DNA of 64,000 nucleotides from Dendrolimus kikuchii (GCA_019925095.2 CM034407.1:7194710-7258709); one strand, 5' to 3'; shown: positions 32,263 to 43,139, counted from the stretch's first letter. A program made the numbers and translations. Notes: generated by a model not told the origin, from the letters alone.

Positions 32263-32416
32263 CTAAATGTCAGGAGCCTTAAGAACAGACGAGCGTGCAT
32301 GACAAGAGTTATGAATGTCAAAGAAGCAAGTGAGGTGTGTAAGAATAAGCCAAAATGGCGCTCTGTTGTTCGTGCCTACCCCGCAAGGGAACTGGCGTGA
32401 AGTTATGTATGTATGT
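32263..32416 (+). mobile_element. RTE-like LINE 3' tail inside Helitron H1 copy 1
   Basis: TSD ATCATCT (32256-32262, 32417-32423). Encodes SLKNRRACMTRVMNVKEASE and VVRAYPARELA stop, then (TATG)n. Confidence 0.75.
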
Positions 32417-32696
32417 ATCATCTATAAAAAATGCGATAGTAACTCGATATGTCTTTCCGTTAACTTTTCACGGAAAACTACAAGGAAAGGATCGGTTTTA
32501 CTGTAATTTTGTTTAAATGTAGTTTTAATACCGAAAATGGTCATAAATACTTTTCATGCCCGGAGACGGGATAGTTTGCGATATAAAATGAAATTAAACT
32601 TCCGAGTGCAAATATCACTTACATAAAAATTAAGTACAATGTAATCTGTATTAACAACTCCTGCTCTTTAAACAAGAAGCACGCACTAGAGGTTGA

Positions 32697-32715
32697 CCCG
32701 CGGCGTGGCCGCGGG
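32697..32715 (+). repeat. Helitron 3' terminal hairpin
   Basis: CCCGCGGC-GTG-GCCGCGGG, a perfect 8-bp stem seven bases before the terminal CTAG. Confidence 0.85.
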
Positions 32716-32726
32716 GTAATCTCTAG

Positions 32727-33664
32727 TAAGTATATATATTTAACTGTACTTTGAAATATAAAAACTTTAATGGTGTCTTGAATGTTTAAGGTTCTAAATA
32801 TTCTGAAAAATGCAAGCTAGTAGAACTTAGAATACTTCCGATGTTCATACATCGAAAGTATTCTAAGATATATTGTACGATAAGATTGGAAAATTCATAA
32901 AATACTATTATGATCTAGTAATACGACTTTTTGCGATACGAGCTTTCTCCTCATAAATTATACACAAAGTACACAAAATAAATATAATGGGTTTAAATTA
33001 GTTATTCAAGTTTACCTAACAAGTTCTAATTACCATATCTTAGCCTTGGTCTAGAAAATAGCATTGTGACCACGTGTTTTGTATTTTTCGGATATTCCTA
33101 TTCACATTTATGACAGTTTCAATGGATGTTATGCGTATATAAGCTATGCTACTTTTTATATGCGTTTTATTAATAAAATATGGACAAGTACGTGTTGGTT
33201 CACGCACAAAGAACGATTCTGTAGAAACTACGAATACGCATGTTCTTGCTATTTGACCACAATCTCTAAAAAGCATGTATTAAAAAAAAACCTAACAATT
33301 ACATTTACTAGTTACACGACATTTTATCATCACATATTCATATTATTTTTATTTCAACCACTTCGAGTTTTTGCTAAATAAAAGAGCAATATACGACTTT
33401 AAAAGCGATAAGCATTTCTTTCGAGGAATTTTTAACCCCTAATATAATAATAAAAATAACAAGGTTAGCTTTGATAGTTATTCTATACATTTAGTAGATA
33501 TTATATTGTATATAGTTACATATTTATTATGTTTAAATAGTTTCATTTTATCACCATATCTTGTATATGTATATAACTTATGTGTATATTTGTATATATA
33601 GTATAGTTATATATTTATTATTAAAATGTAAGTAATCGTACAATAATTATATGTATACCACCAT
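32727..33664. other. No gene; one hairpin
   Basis: AT-rich. At 32826-32867 CTTAGAATACTTCCGATG and CATCGAAAGTATTCTAAG pair with a single mismatch around a 6-nt loop. The open frame at about 33079-33381 shows no family features. Confidence 0.45.
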
Positions 33665-33815
33665 CGCCACTCCTAATCAGCAATATTCTTGCCACAGGTT
33701 GTCTGGAAGAGATCGCTTTTTAGCGATAAGACCGCCCTTTGTACACAATTGGTATAATACTAGCTCGTAAGTTTTCTGTAATGGTGTACAATAAAATGTT
33801 ATCTATCTACCTGTC
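33665..33815 (+). mobile_element. LINE 3' UTR with conserved stem-loop
   Basis: Contains CAGGTTGTCTGGAAGAGATC, GCTTTTTAGCGATAAGACCG and a (TATC)n-like end; homologous to the 3' UTRs at 24980 and 43730. Confidence 0.65.
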
Positions 33816-33889
33816 TATTTAGTATAACTATTAATGAATTATTGACCACCTAAGAGCTCCAGTTCTAGGGACAACTATTTAGGCATATC

Positions 33890-34000
33890 TTCTTCATGTT
33901 AGCGTATAACGAGTTGTATCACCTCAAAATTGGCCCAGCCGTTTAGGAGGAGTTGTCACTTACACACGCACAGAAGAATTTTATATAAAAAAGATAGATA
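33890..34000 (-). mobile_element. Helitron-like 5' fragment
   Basis: Ends CACGCACAGAAGAATTTTAT as at 22948-23091, preceded by 'AGCCGTTTAGGAGGAGTTG'. Confidence 0.45.
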
Positions 34001-35338
34001 AAATGTATTATAAAGTACAGAAGCTTTTTTCATTCTAAATTCCGCTAAAACTATTCTATTATTTGGTGAAATAAATATTCCATGTTCACATTCGTTTTGA
34101 TATACACGGCTAACCTTGATATCTGCAATTTGAGCAGCTATGTTTATTGTATAGAATCAACAGTACAATTCGACAAACTGATTTTTGAGGTACCAATAGT
34201 TTAGACCCCACACCATTACGATTACTAGAAACAACGAATAAGTGTAGTAATGTATGACTACTGGCTTGTAATTTAGGATTCCTTACCTAAGATTTGATTT
34301 TATAAAGACCAAAATTCATATAGATATTAAATATTTCTTAAATTTCGTATTCTGTATAACAAAGTTTCGTATACTGTAAAACAAAATGATTATCTGTTGT
34401 TTCTTTAGGCTACGATAAAACAGCAGCAAACATTCAATACCCAAACATAATGGCTTTAAGACTTAAAGTATGGATTATTCAGAAGATAAAACCGAAAACT
34501 CTCAAAATATGATTTTATTTTTAAGACCCATGTAAGCAATGTAAGTCGCCATTTCTTCAAATAAACTTATTCTTTCTTTTTTTTAAAACAAACCAAGATA
34601 GTGTTGTTTTAAGCTCTTTAGTTAGTAATTTACAGGGCGTATAAATTGATCAATATCGTAAATTCCTACACAAATTTTGGTCACCAGATTGGGTCAGCTC
34701 AACTGGTCAAATGGGAACAGCGGACATTAACATAAGTAAACCGATTCTGATACAGTGCGTGTAGTGGAAAACACAGTGTATACAAAAAAAAAAAATACAT
34801 CAAAAAGTATCTATATTTATACAAGAAAGAAGTTAAAACTTTATTTTATAGGCTTTATTCTGATAAAAAAAACTATTACAATTAAATCTAAATAAACCAA
34901 TACTCATTCTAAAAAGACTAAAGGCTGAAAATAAATTATAATAATTAAATATATAAATAAAAGTCATATTATTTATCTTACCTACCAAAAAATAAAGTAG
35001 AAGTGTCTAATAAGTGAAAAATGCTATTTATACGAGTTGTGCTTAAAAAATTATAAATTTGCGTTTTTTAGAATTTATGTCATTTTGTATATGTTAGTCT
35101 ATTTACAAGTTTGTCTGGAACATGCTCCAAAAAGACTATGGATTTCAATGATCTAGGGATATCTAGGGATTATTATTTTAAATATTTGTGTATGTTTAAT
35201 TTCGATATCTTTCAGGGTTCAGGGTGGTCAGTGCTAATCCATACTAAAATATAAAATGTATTTTTTGGCGTTTATATGTTCCTTTTGCCCGGCTTTGGTC
35301 ATTAACCGTTTGTTATAAATTTTGGTATATATATAATA
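34001..35338. other. No gene seen
   Basis: AT-rich sequence without supported features. Confidence 0.4.
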
Positions 35339-35967
35339 CTAGGATATGCTCGCGACTTCGTCTTCGCTTGACTTAAAATTCCTGCGGGATACCCGGGACA
35401 CAAAATGCCTCAGCATTTGAAAAATAATGTAAGCTATCCTTTTAGTGAAAACAGTCTCGGAATAAGCTAATTTTACGTACCCGAATAACTACAAATGCTT
35501 ATAGTATTAATATTGTATTGATTATATAATATATTTGTGTAACTATAATTTTTTTAAATTGACTTGTATAAATATTTAAGTAGTTTTAAGTATGTTACAA
35601 TTTGCATGCCTGACCGGCAAAACATGTGAAACCTCTTATAAACAACATCTCATCTTATATGCATACACCATGTTTTTGAGCAAATAAATTATTTCTTGAA
35701 ACAAACCGCTCTAGGGAAAATTCCGAGGATAAAAATTAGCGTAAAGTTTAAGTCTAAGAATTAGCTGTCGACCAGAGAAAACCGCATCGAAATCAGCCCA
35801 GTAGTTTTTACGTGAATCCCGAACAAACAGACAAACAGATAAGAAATAAAAAAGAATGCATCGTGTTCTCCGTCGTTTATATAAGTAGTGTAATCCAGTT
35901 TTTTTTAAATAGCCTCAATGTACAGACACGGCATGTTTAGAATTTTATAATATTATACATTTATAGA
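35339..35967 (-). mobile_element. Helitron-like element, family H2
   Basis: The minus strand starts TCTATAAATGTATAATATTA and ends GAGCATATCCTAG|T; contains CGAAATCAGCCCAGTAGTTT on the plus strand and CATGCCGTGTCTGTACATTG near its start. Confidence 0.6.
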
Positions 35968-36340
35968 TAACAGGAATGGGATGAGATACTTTTCATGGTC
36001 TGGACAGGCCTCCCTAGGTCAGTGGAATGAACGTGTGTACTGCTCTTACCGGAAATATATTTGAAAATGTTTATATATCCGAACTTGACTAAGGTCACAT
36101 ACTTTTTAAATTAAATTTGTAAAATTCCGGTTATTAAAACTTATCACTGTTACAGAATGCCTAATAAGGACGATTCATATTTGATCGGGCTCACCACGAA
36201 CCGAGGCACTTATACTATACATACATACTTGATACATATATAGGTTGAATATTCAAGTAGGCCTTTAGAGCCAAATCCCAAACTATACGAAATATCTAAA
36301 ACACTTAAAAGTGTCTCGAGGCCAATTTTGACGAAAACTA
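35968..36340. other. No feature seen
   Basis: AT-rich sequence, no supported feature. Confidence 0.35.
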
Positions 36341-37431
36341 AAGTGGTATCATTAGATTTTTGGAAAATCATTTACCCTTGTCAGGATTCGAATCGACTGA
36401 TTTTGAAAAAATAAATACACCTGTATTATTATACCAAATCATAGTGTAGCTTATAAGGATCAATGTCTGTGAAGGAATGTTCAACGGCAAATCTAGAGAA
36501 ACGGTCATTTTTGAACTCAATGTTCTGTTCCGTCCTTGCCTAGTACTATCCGCAAGAATTAACTCGGGACCTGAGCGATTCCCCGTTCCCCTTCCGACGC
36601 CCGCCTTCTTACCGCTCTCGACCTCCCGACACCCGCCTTCTTACCGCTCTCGCCATCGACGCGTTAGTACCTCGCGCTTACGTCATCCGTGCGAAGTCTC
36701 AAGTTAACTCTTGCGGGTTTTTAAAATTTTATTTTTTATTTATTCACCTCCGTCCTTTTCATAATCTCTTACGGGTTATATAAAGTAGGTAAAACATAGC
36801 TCCATCAATTTTGCTGTCTACCCTCTTTTCTGTGTGAGGCGACGGCTAACGTAACAGGGTGTAGGTAGCCATTTTAGTTAGTTTCCGAGTCAACGTTTGA
36901 TCAAGAACTCAAACGAAAAACGAAACGAACTCAAGGTTGGTAGAGATTCTACTTTTCTAGTGCAAGGATCTAGGTCATATCTCTCTCATACAGTCCATCA
37001 CAAATCGATTGTTATTATGTTGTTATTATCTGTGGGCTACAGCGCCCCACACGTTCAATTTTGAATAAATTAATTGAACATTACTTCGTTTTATTAAATA
37101 TGGCAGTGATGAAAATTATTCTATTTTTAATAGGCATCTATAAATTAATATTCGCAACGTTACTTTACCCCAGTTAATTGATTGCGTTCAAATGAAGTGC
37201 ATTCAAAAAACCTGTGCAATTTGATGTTTAATTAATGTCTGGAAAATAAAAGATTTTGTTAAAAAACAACCGTGTTCCATGGTTGGACCTTTAATATTCC
37301 TTCACAGAAATCGATTTTTGCAAGCTAGACTTTTGGTATAATAATACAGGGGATGAGTTTATTTTTTTTAAATAAATGATTCGATTCTTGACAAGGGTAG
37401 TTGATTTTTCAAAAATATAATGATACCACTG
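36341..37431. mobile_element. Tc1-like non-autonomous element with ~140-bp TIRs
   Basis: Left TIR 36341-36481 and right TIR 37293-37431 match along their length (for example AGTGGTATCATT, ACCCTTGTCA, CTGTATTATTATACC, CTGTGAAGGAAT). Target TA flanks the element on both sides and the right end reads ACCACTG|TA, typical of IS630-Tc1-mariner elements with long TIRs. The centre holds a GC-rich part with CCGCCTTCTTACCGCTCTCG twice (about 36602 and 36632) but no transposase. Confidence 0.7.
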
Positions 37432-37434
37432 TAG

Positions 37435-37540
37435 TAATAAAACTATGTTTTAACGATTTTAGGCGCGGTAATTTATTTGATTTTTATTATTCCGACGTTT
37501 CGGCTACTGAATGAGTGATCATGGAAGACAAAGATGTCAC
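37435..37540 (-). mobile_element. Penelope-like terminal segment, diverged copy
   Basis: Starts TAATAAAACTATGTTTTAAC and contains TTATTCCGACGTTTCGGC like 8761-8850, but the stem II hairpin of the ribozyme-like motif is decayed here (CTCATTCAGTAG on the minus strand). Confidence 0.65.
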
Positions 37541-37664
37541 TACTAATGACAAAAAATAGTTTACATTGATAATAATAAATATTATTTAACATAAATATTA
37601 TTTTTTTGGTAATTTAGTCCTAATAAAAAAAATTACAAATAATATATAAATTCGAAATTGCTGT

Positions 37665-37805
37665 CGGTTGGACTGGATGGCAACGCCGATGCGTTGCCCC
37701 AAGTGCAGGCCAGCTTTTGGTCACGTGAGACTTTTATCAAACGCAATGATAGATCTCGACAAAACCGATAGGTTTCGGGACCCCATGGCCTGAGAGTTTC
37801 GACAC
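37665..37805 (-). mobile_element. Retroelement E fragment
   Basis: The minus-strand translation reads VETLRPWGPETYRFCRDLSL and RLIKVSRDQ, matching 21690-22085. Confidence 0.6.
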
Positions 37806-38375
37806 CGACACTAGATTATAATTATAATAAATTTTGTCTACAAAATAAAAATTTAGTAGAGATAAAAATAAAAATTATTTGACTTGATTTTATTGGACAT
37901 ACCTTGTAACTGAAAAAATAATTGCTGACATTATTATATAATACTATAATAACATGATAATTTTCATCCCAAAAATAGGATGAAACCCGCGGGATAAAAA
38001 CTTGCCGTTTACGCGAGCGAACCGTGCGTATAAGTCTAATTTTATAATAAAATCTTTTACACTACATTGAACGCTACAAGTTGGGGAAGTCGGTGTAATA
38101 TAAGTCATCCTTTATAGCAATAAAAGATCATTAATATTGTAATACCTTGACTTAGCTAGTTCAATGTAAACATATGTATAATTAAATGCATTAAAATTTA
38201 AACAATAACTATTACATAAAATACAATAAACTAATGTCTGCATTGAGATTTGTTTGTATGGAGTTCCATTTGTGTCAAAAATTATTAGAAATCTTTAGAG
38301 AAATCAAATGATTATGATTAATTACATAATGGAAGAAGAATGTAGTGATGAAACATGTAACCATGTGTAGCATGT
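37806..38375. other. No gene seen
   Basis: AT-rich sequence without supported features. Confidence 0.35.
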
Positions 38376-38379
38376 TACA

Positions 38380-39069
38380 CAGTGGTCCAAAGAGACGATC
38401 TATTGGCTGTAACAGGACAAGGGCTCTCGTCGCATAGCGTGGTGGGCGAAATGCTGCGTAAGAAGAGAAGATTGCAATTGGTGACCTCCTTCTGCGAGGA
38501 CATCATGTCGCGGGAAGAGGCGGTCGAAAGATATGAGCGAGCAGACCCCCGTCCCTGACGGCGAACAGGGGGTCGGTGGCGCTGCTATGGTTACCCCCTC
38601 CCATTAACGTAGGGGAACTATGGGTGGTTGCGGGACCACCCCGGCGAGCTATACTTAGAGATGTGGGGGCTATCCCAATTTGACGGATTGTGTCGAGGCG
38701 TCGCTGCGTACTGCTTAGGTCAGATCCCGTGGCACCTTATAAAGACGTGGACGGACTCTGGTAGGTTTAGTGGGAAGTCTGGCTGCCGGTATTTCACAAC
38801 TCCTTCCTCAGTAAAGGTGTGTGCAGAGTTGGCCTCCGGGAGCCTTACATAGCCCTCGAAGATCTCCCTCGGAATGTACAAATACATTCCTCCATCGACA
38901 TTAAAAAATCCTGTATTTAAAATGTGCCACCATTTCTCACTCGTAGGCAGATATTTAAAAATCATAAAATGTTCATTAGTAACTTTATAATTTAAATCCA
39001 TGTTTAGGAGAGATTTTGCTTCAGAAATGGAAAAAAATGACAATTATGAACTACGAGGTGAAACAATCT
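38380..39069 (+). pseudogene. Decayed LINE reading frame, probably R1-type
   Basis: One frame (starting in phase with 38439) reads VVGEMLRKKRRLQLVTSFCE, DIMSREEAVERYERADP, stop, GNYGWLRDHPGELYLEMWGL, LGQIPWHLIKTWTDSGRF and CRYFTTPSSVKVCAELA, with about five in-frame stops to 39069. 'SFCE..MSxxEAxER' recalls the C-terminus of R1-clade reverse transcriptases; the second half is not recognised. The end is cut by repeat A. Confidence 0.5.
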
Positions 39070-39072
39070 GAA

Positions 39073-39315
39073 AAGAAGGCCAGGTGGTAGGGCAATTTCC
39101 CCACTGGATAGTTACCACCCCTGGTCTAGAGTATGCTGCCATAACAACCTTGAGTTGTGTTCCGGCATTAGTGGCCAGGTTCCAGTCTCCTTTAAGAGAC
39201 CAGCAGCGTATTTGTAGCACCTTTGATGTTGCAAATGTCCATAGGCGATGGTAACCGCTTTCCATCAAGTGGGCCGTCTGCCTGTCTTTTGAACTCCTGC
39301 AATAAAAAATAAAGT
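39073..39315 (+). mobile_element. Repeat family A
   Basis: From AGAAGGCCAGGTGGTAGGGC to CTCCTGCAATAAAAAATAAA; 5' truncated, with CCATAGGCGATGGTAACCGC intact. Confidence 0.7.
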
Positions 39316-39906
39316 TTTTAGATATCAACAAATCCTTTAAACAAATTTAGATCGTACTTAAAAATAAGGTTTTTTATTGAGAAGCAGGAACCAGGCCGGC
39401 CCTTAATGGAAAGTGGTTACCGTCGTCAATTGACGTTTGCAACGATAAAGATAAAGCCACCGTGTTGCCAGCCTTTATTTAGGATGCCATGCCAAACACC
39501 ACGACAATGGTAGAGCCATGTATGGATTTGAAAATGGTGTTTAGTATTTGGCAACACTAAATTGTCACTTCCCTTTCCGTTGTTGTTTTTAAAGCGTAAT
39601 ACTTGGCTTTAAAATTATTTACCTTCTCATTGTAAAATTGTTCTTTTTGAGGGTCTGCCTCTTGCAGTTCTATTTCAAGTTGTATTTCATTGAAGTATTT
39701 TAATACATTTGTTATATGGCCTTGTCGCGCTCGTGTTTTATCCGTATCCTCGTCACTATATGTGTCTAGGTAGTTATTAAATCTAGTCAGTTTCGGTTTT
39801 ATGTTTCTTTTTAGAAAATTTCAACGTTTGTAATTCCATGTTCTTCACAATTATGTTCTAGTCTCGTTATAGAAGAACACAATATAAATATGGCGGAATG
39901 ACACCG
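39316..39906. other. Repeat A scrap, otherwise no feature
   Basis: At 39392-39450 a piece in the opposite orientation resembles repeat A (CTTAATGGAAAGTGGTTACC). The rest is AT-rich without features. Confidence 0.35.
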
Positions 39907-40263
39907 TTTTTTTTTAAGGCGGGGGAAATGCTATTTACGCACAATACTGGGTCCTTTGCAAGGGATTAGACCATAGTTGATCATGAAGGCTTTCCCCTTT
40001 GATAAGGGGCAATCCGAACAATAATCAAGCCAGCTTGTGTGGAGACTCAGAGAAGTTGCACGGGTAACAACCACTACCCACTAAAACCACCCTCCTCCCA
40101 TGTGCCCCGCGCTTTTTATGTAGGAAAGGTTGAGACTTAGAACGTAGTTACGCCCAGTCCGATCCAGTGCAAAAAGTACCTGAATGTGCCCCGGGAATCG
40201 GAACACATTCACTTCGTCAGCGGGGGTGTTGAATCCTTTGCTCCCTTGATAGCTAAAGGCCCC
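39907..40263 (-). mobile_element. 5'-truncated LINE 3' end, R1-like family C, 14-bp TSD
   Basis: Perfect TSD GCGGAATGACACCG (39893-39906, 40264-40277). On the minus strand it reads from GGGGCCTTTAGC to CATTTCCCCCGCCTTAAAAAAAAA. A 14-bp duplication and poly(A) suggest a LINE using an endonuclease of R1-like offset. Confidence 0.75.
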
Positions 40264-40457
40264 GCGGAATGACACCGTGCGTCAAGCACTGTTCACTACG
40301 TTGACACGATGGACCAGAAATATGTTATTGAAAGAAAATCATTTGTCCAACATCTTTATTTTCATATATTACATTATATTAATGTTATTTATATTTATTT
40401 TATTATATATCCAACAGCTTTGGTGTAAGGTATAATATGGTATTTGGTATAAGTTAA

Positions 40458-40565
40458 GAGGCAAAGAGGCAAGTGAGGTGTGTGAGAATAAGCCTAAATG
40501 GCACTCTGTTGTTCGCGCCTACACCGCAAGGGAACTGGCGTGAAGTTATGTATGTATGTATGTAT
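40458..40565 (+). mobile_element. RTE-like LINE 3' tail
   Basis: TSD GTATAAGTTAA (40447-40457, 40566-40576). Contains CGCAAGGGAACTGGCGTGAA and (TATG)n. Confidence 0.8.
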
Positions 40566-40576
40566 GTATAAGTTAA

Positions 40577-41193
40577 ATGTGTTATCATACTAGTTATGTA
40601 GAAATTATTTTTATATGTATTGTTGTATTAGATTTTTATTTTTTAACTAAGGTTAAAACGCCTTTGGTATTGATTTTGACAATTTTAAAGTAAGAAAAGA
40701 CAGGTGCTTAATTCAATGAAATTCAGCAAACAAGATTTTGATCAGTGATTTATACGAGTATTTGTAAATTTGTGGACAACACAAACATAAAGTTAAACTA
40801 ACTACTCTAAACATAAATGTTAGTAAGAATTAAAAACACACACACACACACAGAACATACACAAAATACTATAAACTAATGTTGTTGTATTAGATTCACA
40901 AACGGAAAGAGAAGTGACAATTTAGTGTTGCCAAATACTAAAAAAATTCTATTTTGGATGAAATATTTTTAGAGTTAGGTAGCCAAATAACTTATGTAAT
41001 TTGCATTCGTCACCTCTACAAGACCCTTTGCTATGCGTGGACTGCACGCACTTTGCGGATTGTGGTTTGCATAATTAGTGTTACCAATGTGTAACAGGTT
41101 TTACTTGATCCCATTTTTAATGGTGAAACAAGTTAATGACCGTTTCAATAAATCGTCCATAATTTCATATTCATACTAATATATAAAACTAAA
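40577..41193. other. No gene seen
   Basis: AT-rich; (CA)n near 40834-40852. No supported gene. Confidence 0.35.
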
Positions 41194-41610
41194 CTAGAGT
41201 TTGTTTCTATGCAACTATGATTGTATATTTGTTTGTACTTCTTTCAAGGTCTTGGGTATAAAACGAAAGTTGGCTGTCAAATTAACCTTATAACATCTTC
41301 CAAAATATAATATATATTGGACCTCTTTGATTCTCCATGAGTCTAATAAGTCATGGAGAAAATTAAACATAAAATAATTAAGAAAATTTAAATAGCATAA
41401 GGTATATAAATCGCTCGACAATTCGAAATTTTGTTGCAATATGTCCAAAATGCCCAAATGTTCAAAATGCTAAAAAATAACCAGTGTTCAAAATGTGCAA
41501 AATGTCCAAAATAACCAAAATTTGCAAAATGTCCAAACTACCCAAAATTTCCAGTGACAAAAATGACCAAAATAACAAAAATGCATATTTAGACATAGTT
41601 ATAGTTTGTA
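41194..41610 (-). mobile_element. Degenerate Helitron-like H1 relic with 9-bp array
   Basis: The minus-strand end AAACTCTAG|T at 41194 equals the H1 terminus, though the hairpin is lost. At 41437-41590 decayed units TGTCCAAAA/TGCCCAAAT/TAACCAAAA repeat with 9-bp spacing. Confidence 0.5.
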
Positions 41611-42442
41611 AGTTCTTATTTGTATTGGTGTATAATAAATAGTTATTGATTGAATGATAAATAAACACAAGGCGGAGAAGAGCACCCGCGGCAAAAGAAT
41701 GCGTTCTAGGAGTGTAAAAGTTAGGTAGTAGAGGTTTGTAGCAACAAAGAACAGCTAATATTAAAATTAATAGCTTATTAATAATCCCTGATAATGTTAG
41801 AGGGACACATGGCCTGAAGGGCCTATCAAAAAATGAATCATGGAGCGGAAAGCAGCCCTCAGACTGCGAAGCGAACACTCCGATGGCAACCGGGACTTAC
41901 CGCTAGGATCGCAATCAAAATAATAGTATACGTATTTGAAATTTACGTGAAGAAAGCCGCGTGAAATCTTTTTAAAAATAGCCTATTATTTGAGATAAAA
42001 GATATCATTAATATTCATCCTCTTTATCGTAAAGTTCTTATTTTACGACCATCGGTTCTTTCCTAAAGCTGTTAAGATGGATCAAATAAATACCAAAAGA
42101 AAGTCACGTTTGGCCGTTAAATATACAATTAAAAGTATTATTATATGTTGATTATAATCGACAATAAAGACACATATTATAATTGTTTATCTAAACTAAA
42201 CAAGTTACGTGTGTTATGAGTATACAACAAACAACTTTGGGACCGATATTAGACATCCAGAACGTGATCAATATTGAAAAGTTCGTCTACAAAATTTACC
42301 ATGTCAGGAATCGTACATAGGACCTCTGCATTTCATTAAAGTAGGCGGGCAATGATTTAAACCTCTCAGCCTTAAGATTTCATATTCAATATGCAGGTTT
42401 ATTTCATAATATACATACTCGTACATGTCTATATATATATAA
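41611..42442. other. No gene; SINE-like scrap
   Basis: AT-rich. 42295-42385 (minus) shares its tail, GCAGAGG...GATTCCTGACATGG, with the tRNA-derived sequence at 1625-1712. Confidence 0.35.
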
Positions 42443-42877
42443 CGTAGGCGTCAGTGCGTGGACGGACCTTGGAACTGCATTTTTTTAAATTATTTTTTTA
42501 GTCAAAAATTTTCATGTAATAGTAATACCTCGCTGTCAGCCAATAACCGTCCACTACTGGACGTAGGCCTCCCCAAGTCGGCGCCACTCATCACGGTCCT
42601 TTGCCTTCCCCATCCAGCGCCTACCGGCGCCCTTGCGCAGGTCGTCAGTCCACCGGGCTGGAGGGTGTCCGACACTACGTTTACCGAGACGCGGTCTCTA
42701 CTCCAGGATTCGTCTGCTCCATCGGCCATCGGAGCTGCGACAAATGTGACCGGCCCACTGCCACTTCACCTTGCTTATTTTGCGTGTTATGACGGTTACC
42801 TACTTGTTAATAAATTGACGAAAAAAATTAGTAGCACCAAAAAATGTAGTTAGAACGTCCTGCAATGACGCCAACGA
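42443..42877. mobile_element. MITE, family M1, split by an RTE-like fragment
   Basis: Left arm GGCGTCAGTGCG and right arm GAACGTCCTGCAATGACGCC. Removing 42530-42790 leaves a sequence collinear with the 152-bp copy at 62794. Confidence 0.65.
42535..42785 (-). mobile_element. RTE-like LINE C-terminal coding fragment
   Basis: The minus-strand frame reads KWQWAGHICRSSDGRWSRRI, stop, RPRLGKRSVGHPPARWTDDL and WRRLGEAYVQ, the typical tail of RTE-type endonuclease/reverse transcriptases. One stop; truncated. Confidence 0.75.
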
Positions 42878-42964
42878 TAAGCATTTTTGTTACATATTCA
42901 TTTTGACAATTCAAACTATTTTAAGGTTTTCTCGTTCCACGTTAAAATATTTCCGAAAAAATGA

Positions 42965-43050
42965 AAAACCTTGAGAAAAAGAAATTACTTGAAAATAAAA
43001 ATCGCACTACGAAGTTCAATTAAAGTATACATTCGGTGTGGTAAGGACGT
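42965..43050 (+). promoter_or_regulatory. Conserved upstream block of GMC gene B
   Basis: Homologous to 24570-24655 (AACCTTGAGAAAA, AAAATAAAAATCGCACT, TTAAAGTATA). It lies about 90 bp before the ATG of gene B, the undisrupted arrangement. Confidence 0.5.
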
Positions 43051-43139
43051 GGCTGTTTACATTGTTTTTAACAACAGTTAAATATATGTCGATTACATCA
43101 AACTAATTAATGACTTTTATCGAATGTTAAAGACTCAAA

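Larger units (their letters stand above)
30272..32726 (+). mobile_element. Helitron-like element H1 copy 1 carrying a minisatellite
   Basis: Starts A|TCCCTATTAATATTATAAAT, ends with an 8-bp GC hairpin, GTAATCT and CTAG|T. These are Helitron ends (5'-TC, hairpin, CTRR-3', A/T target). It holds two internal half-related segments with 'GATACTTTTTATCCCG', the 9-bp array and an RTE-like insertion at 32263-32416. No Rep/helicase protein. Confidence 0.75.
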
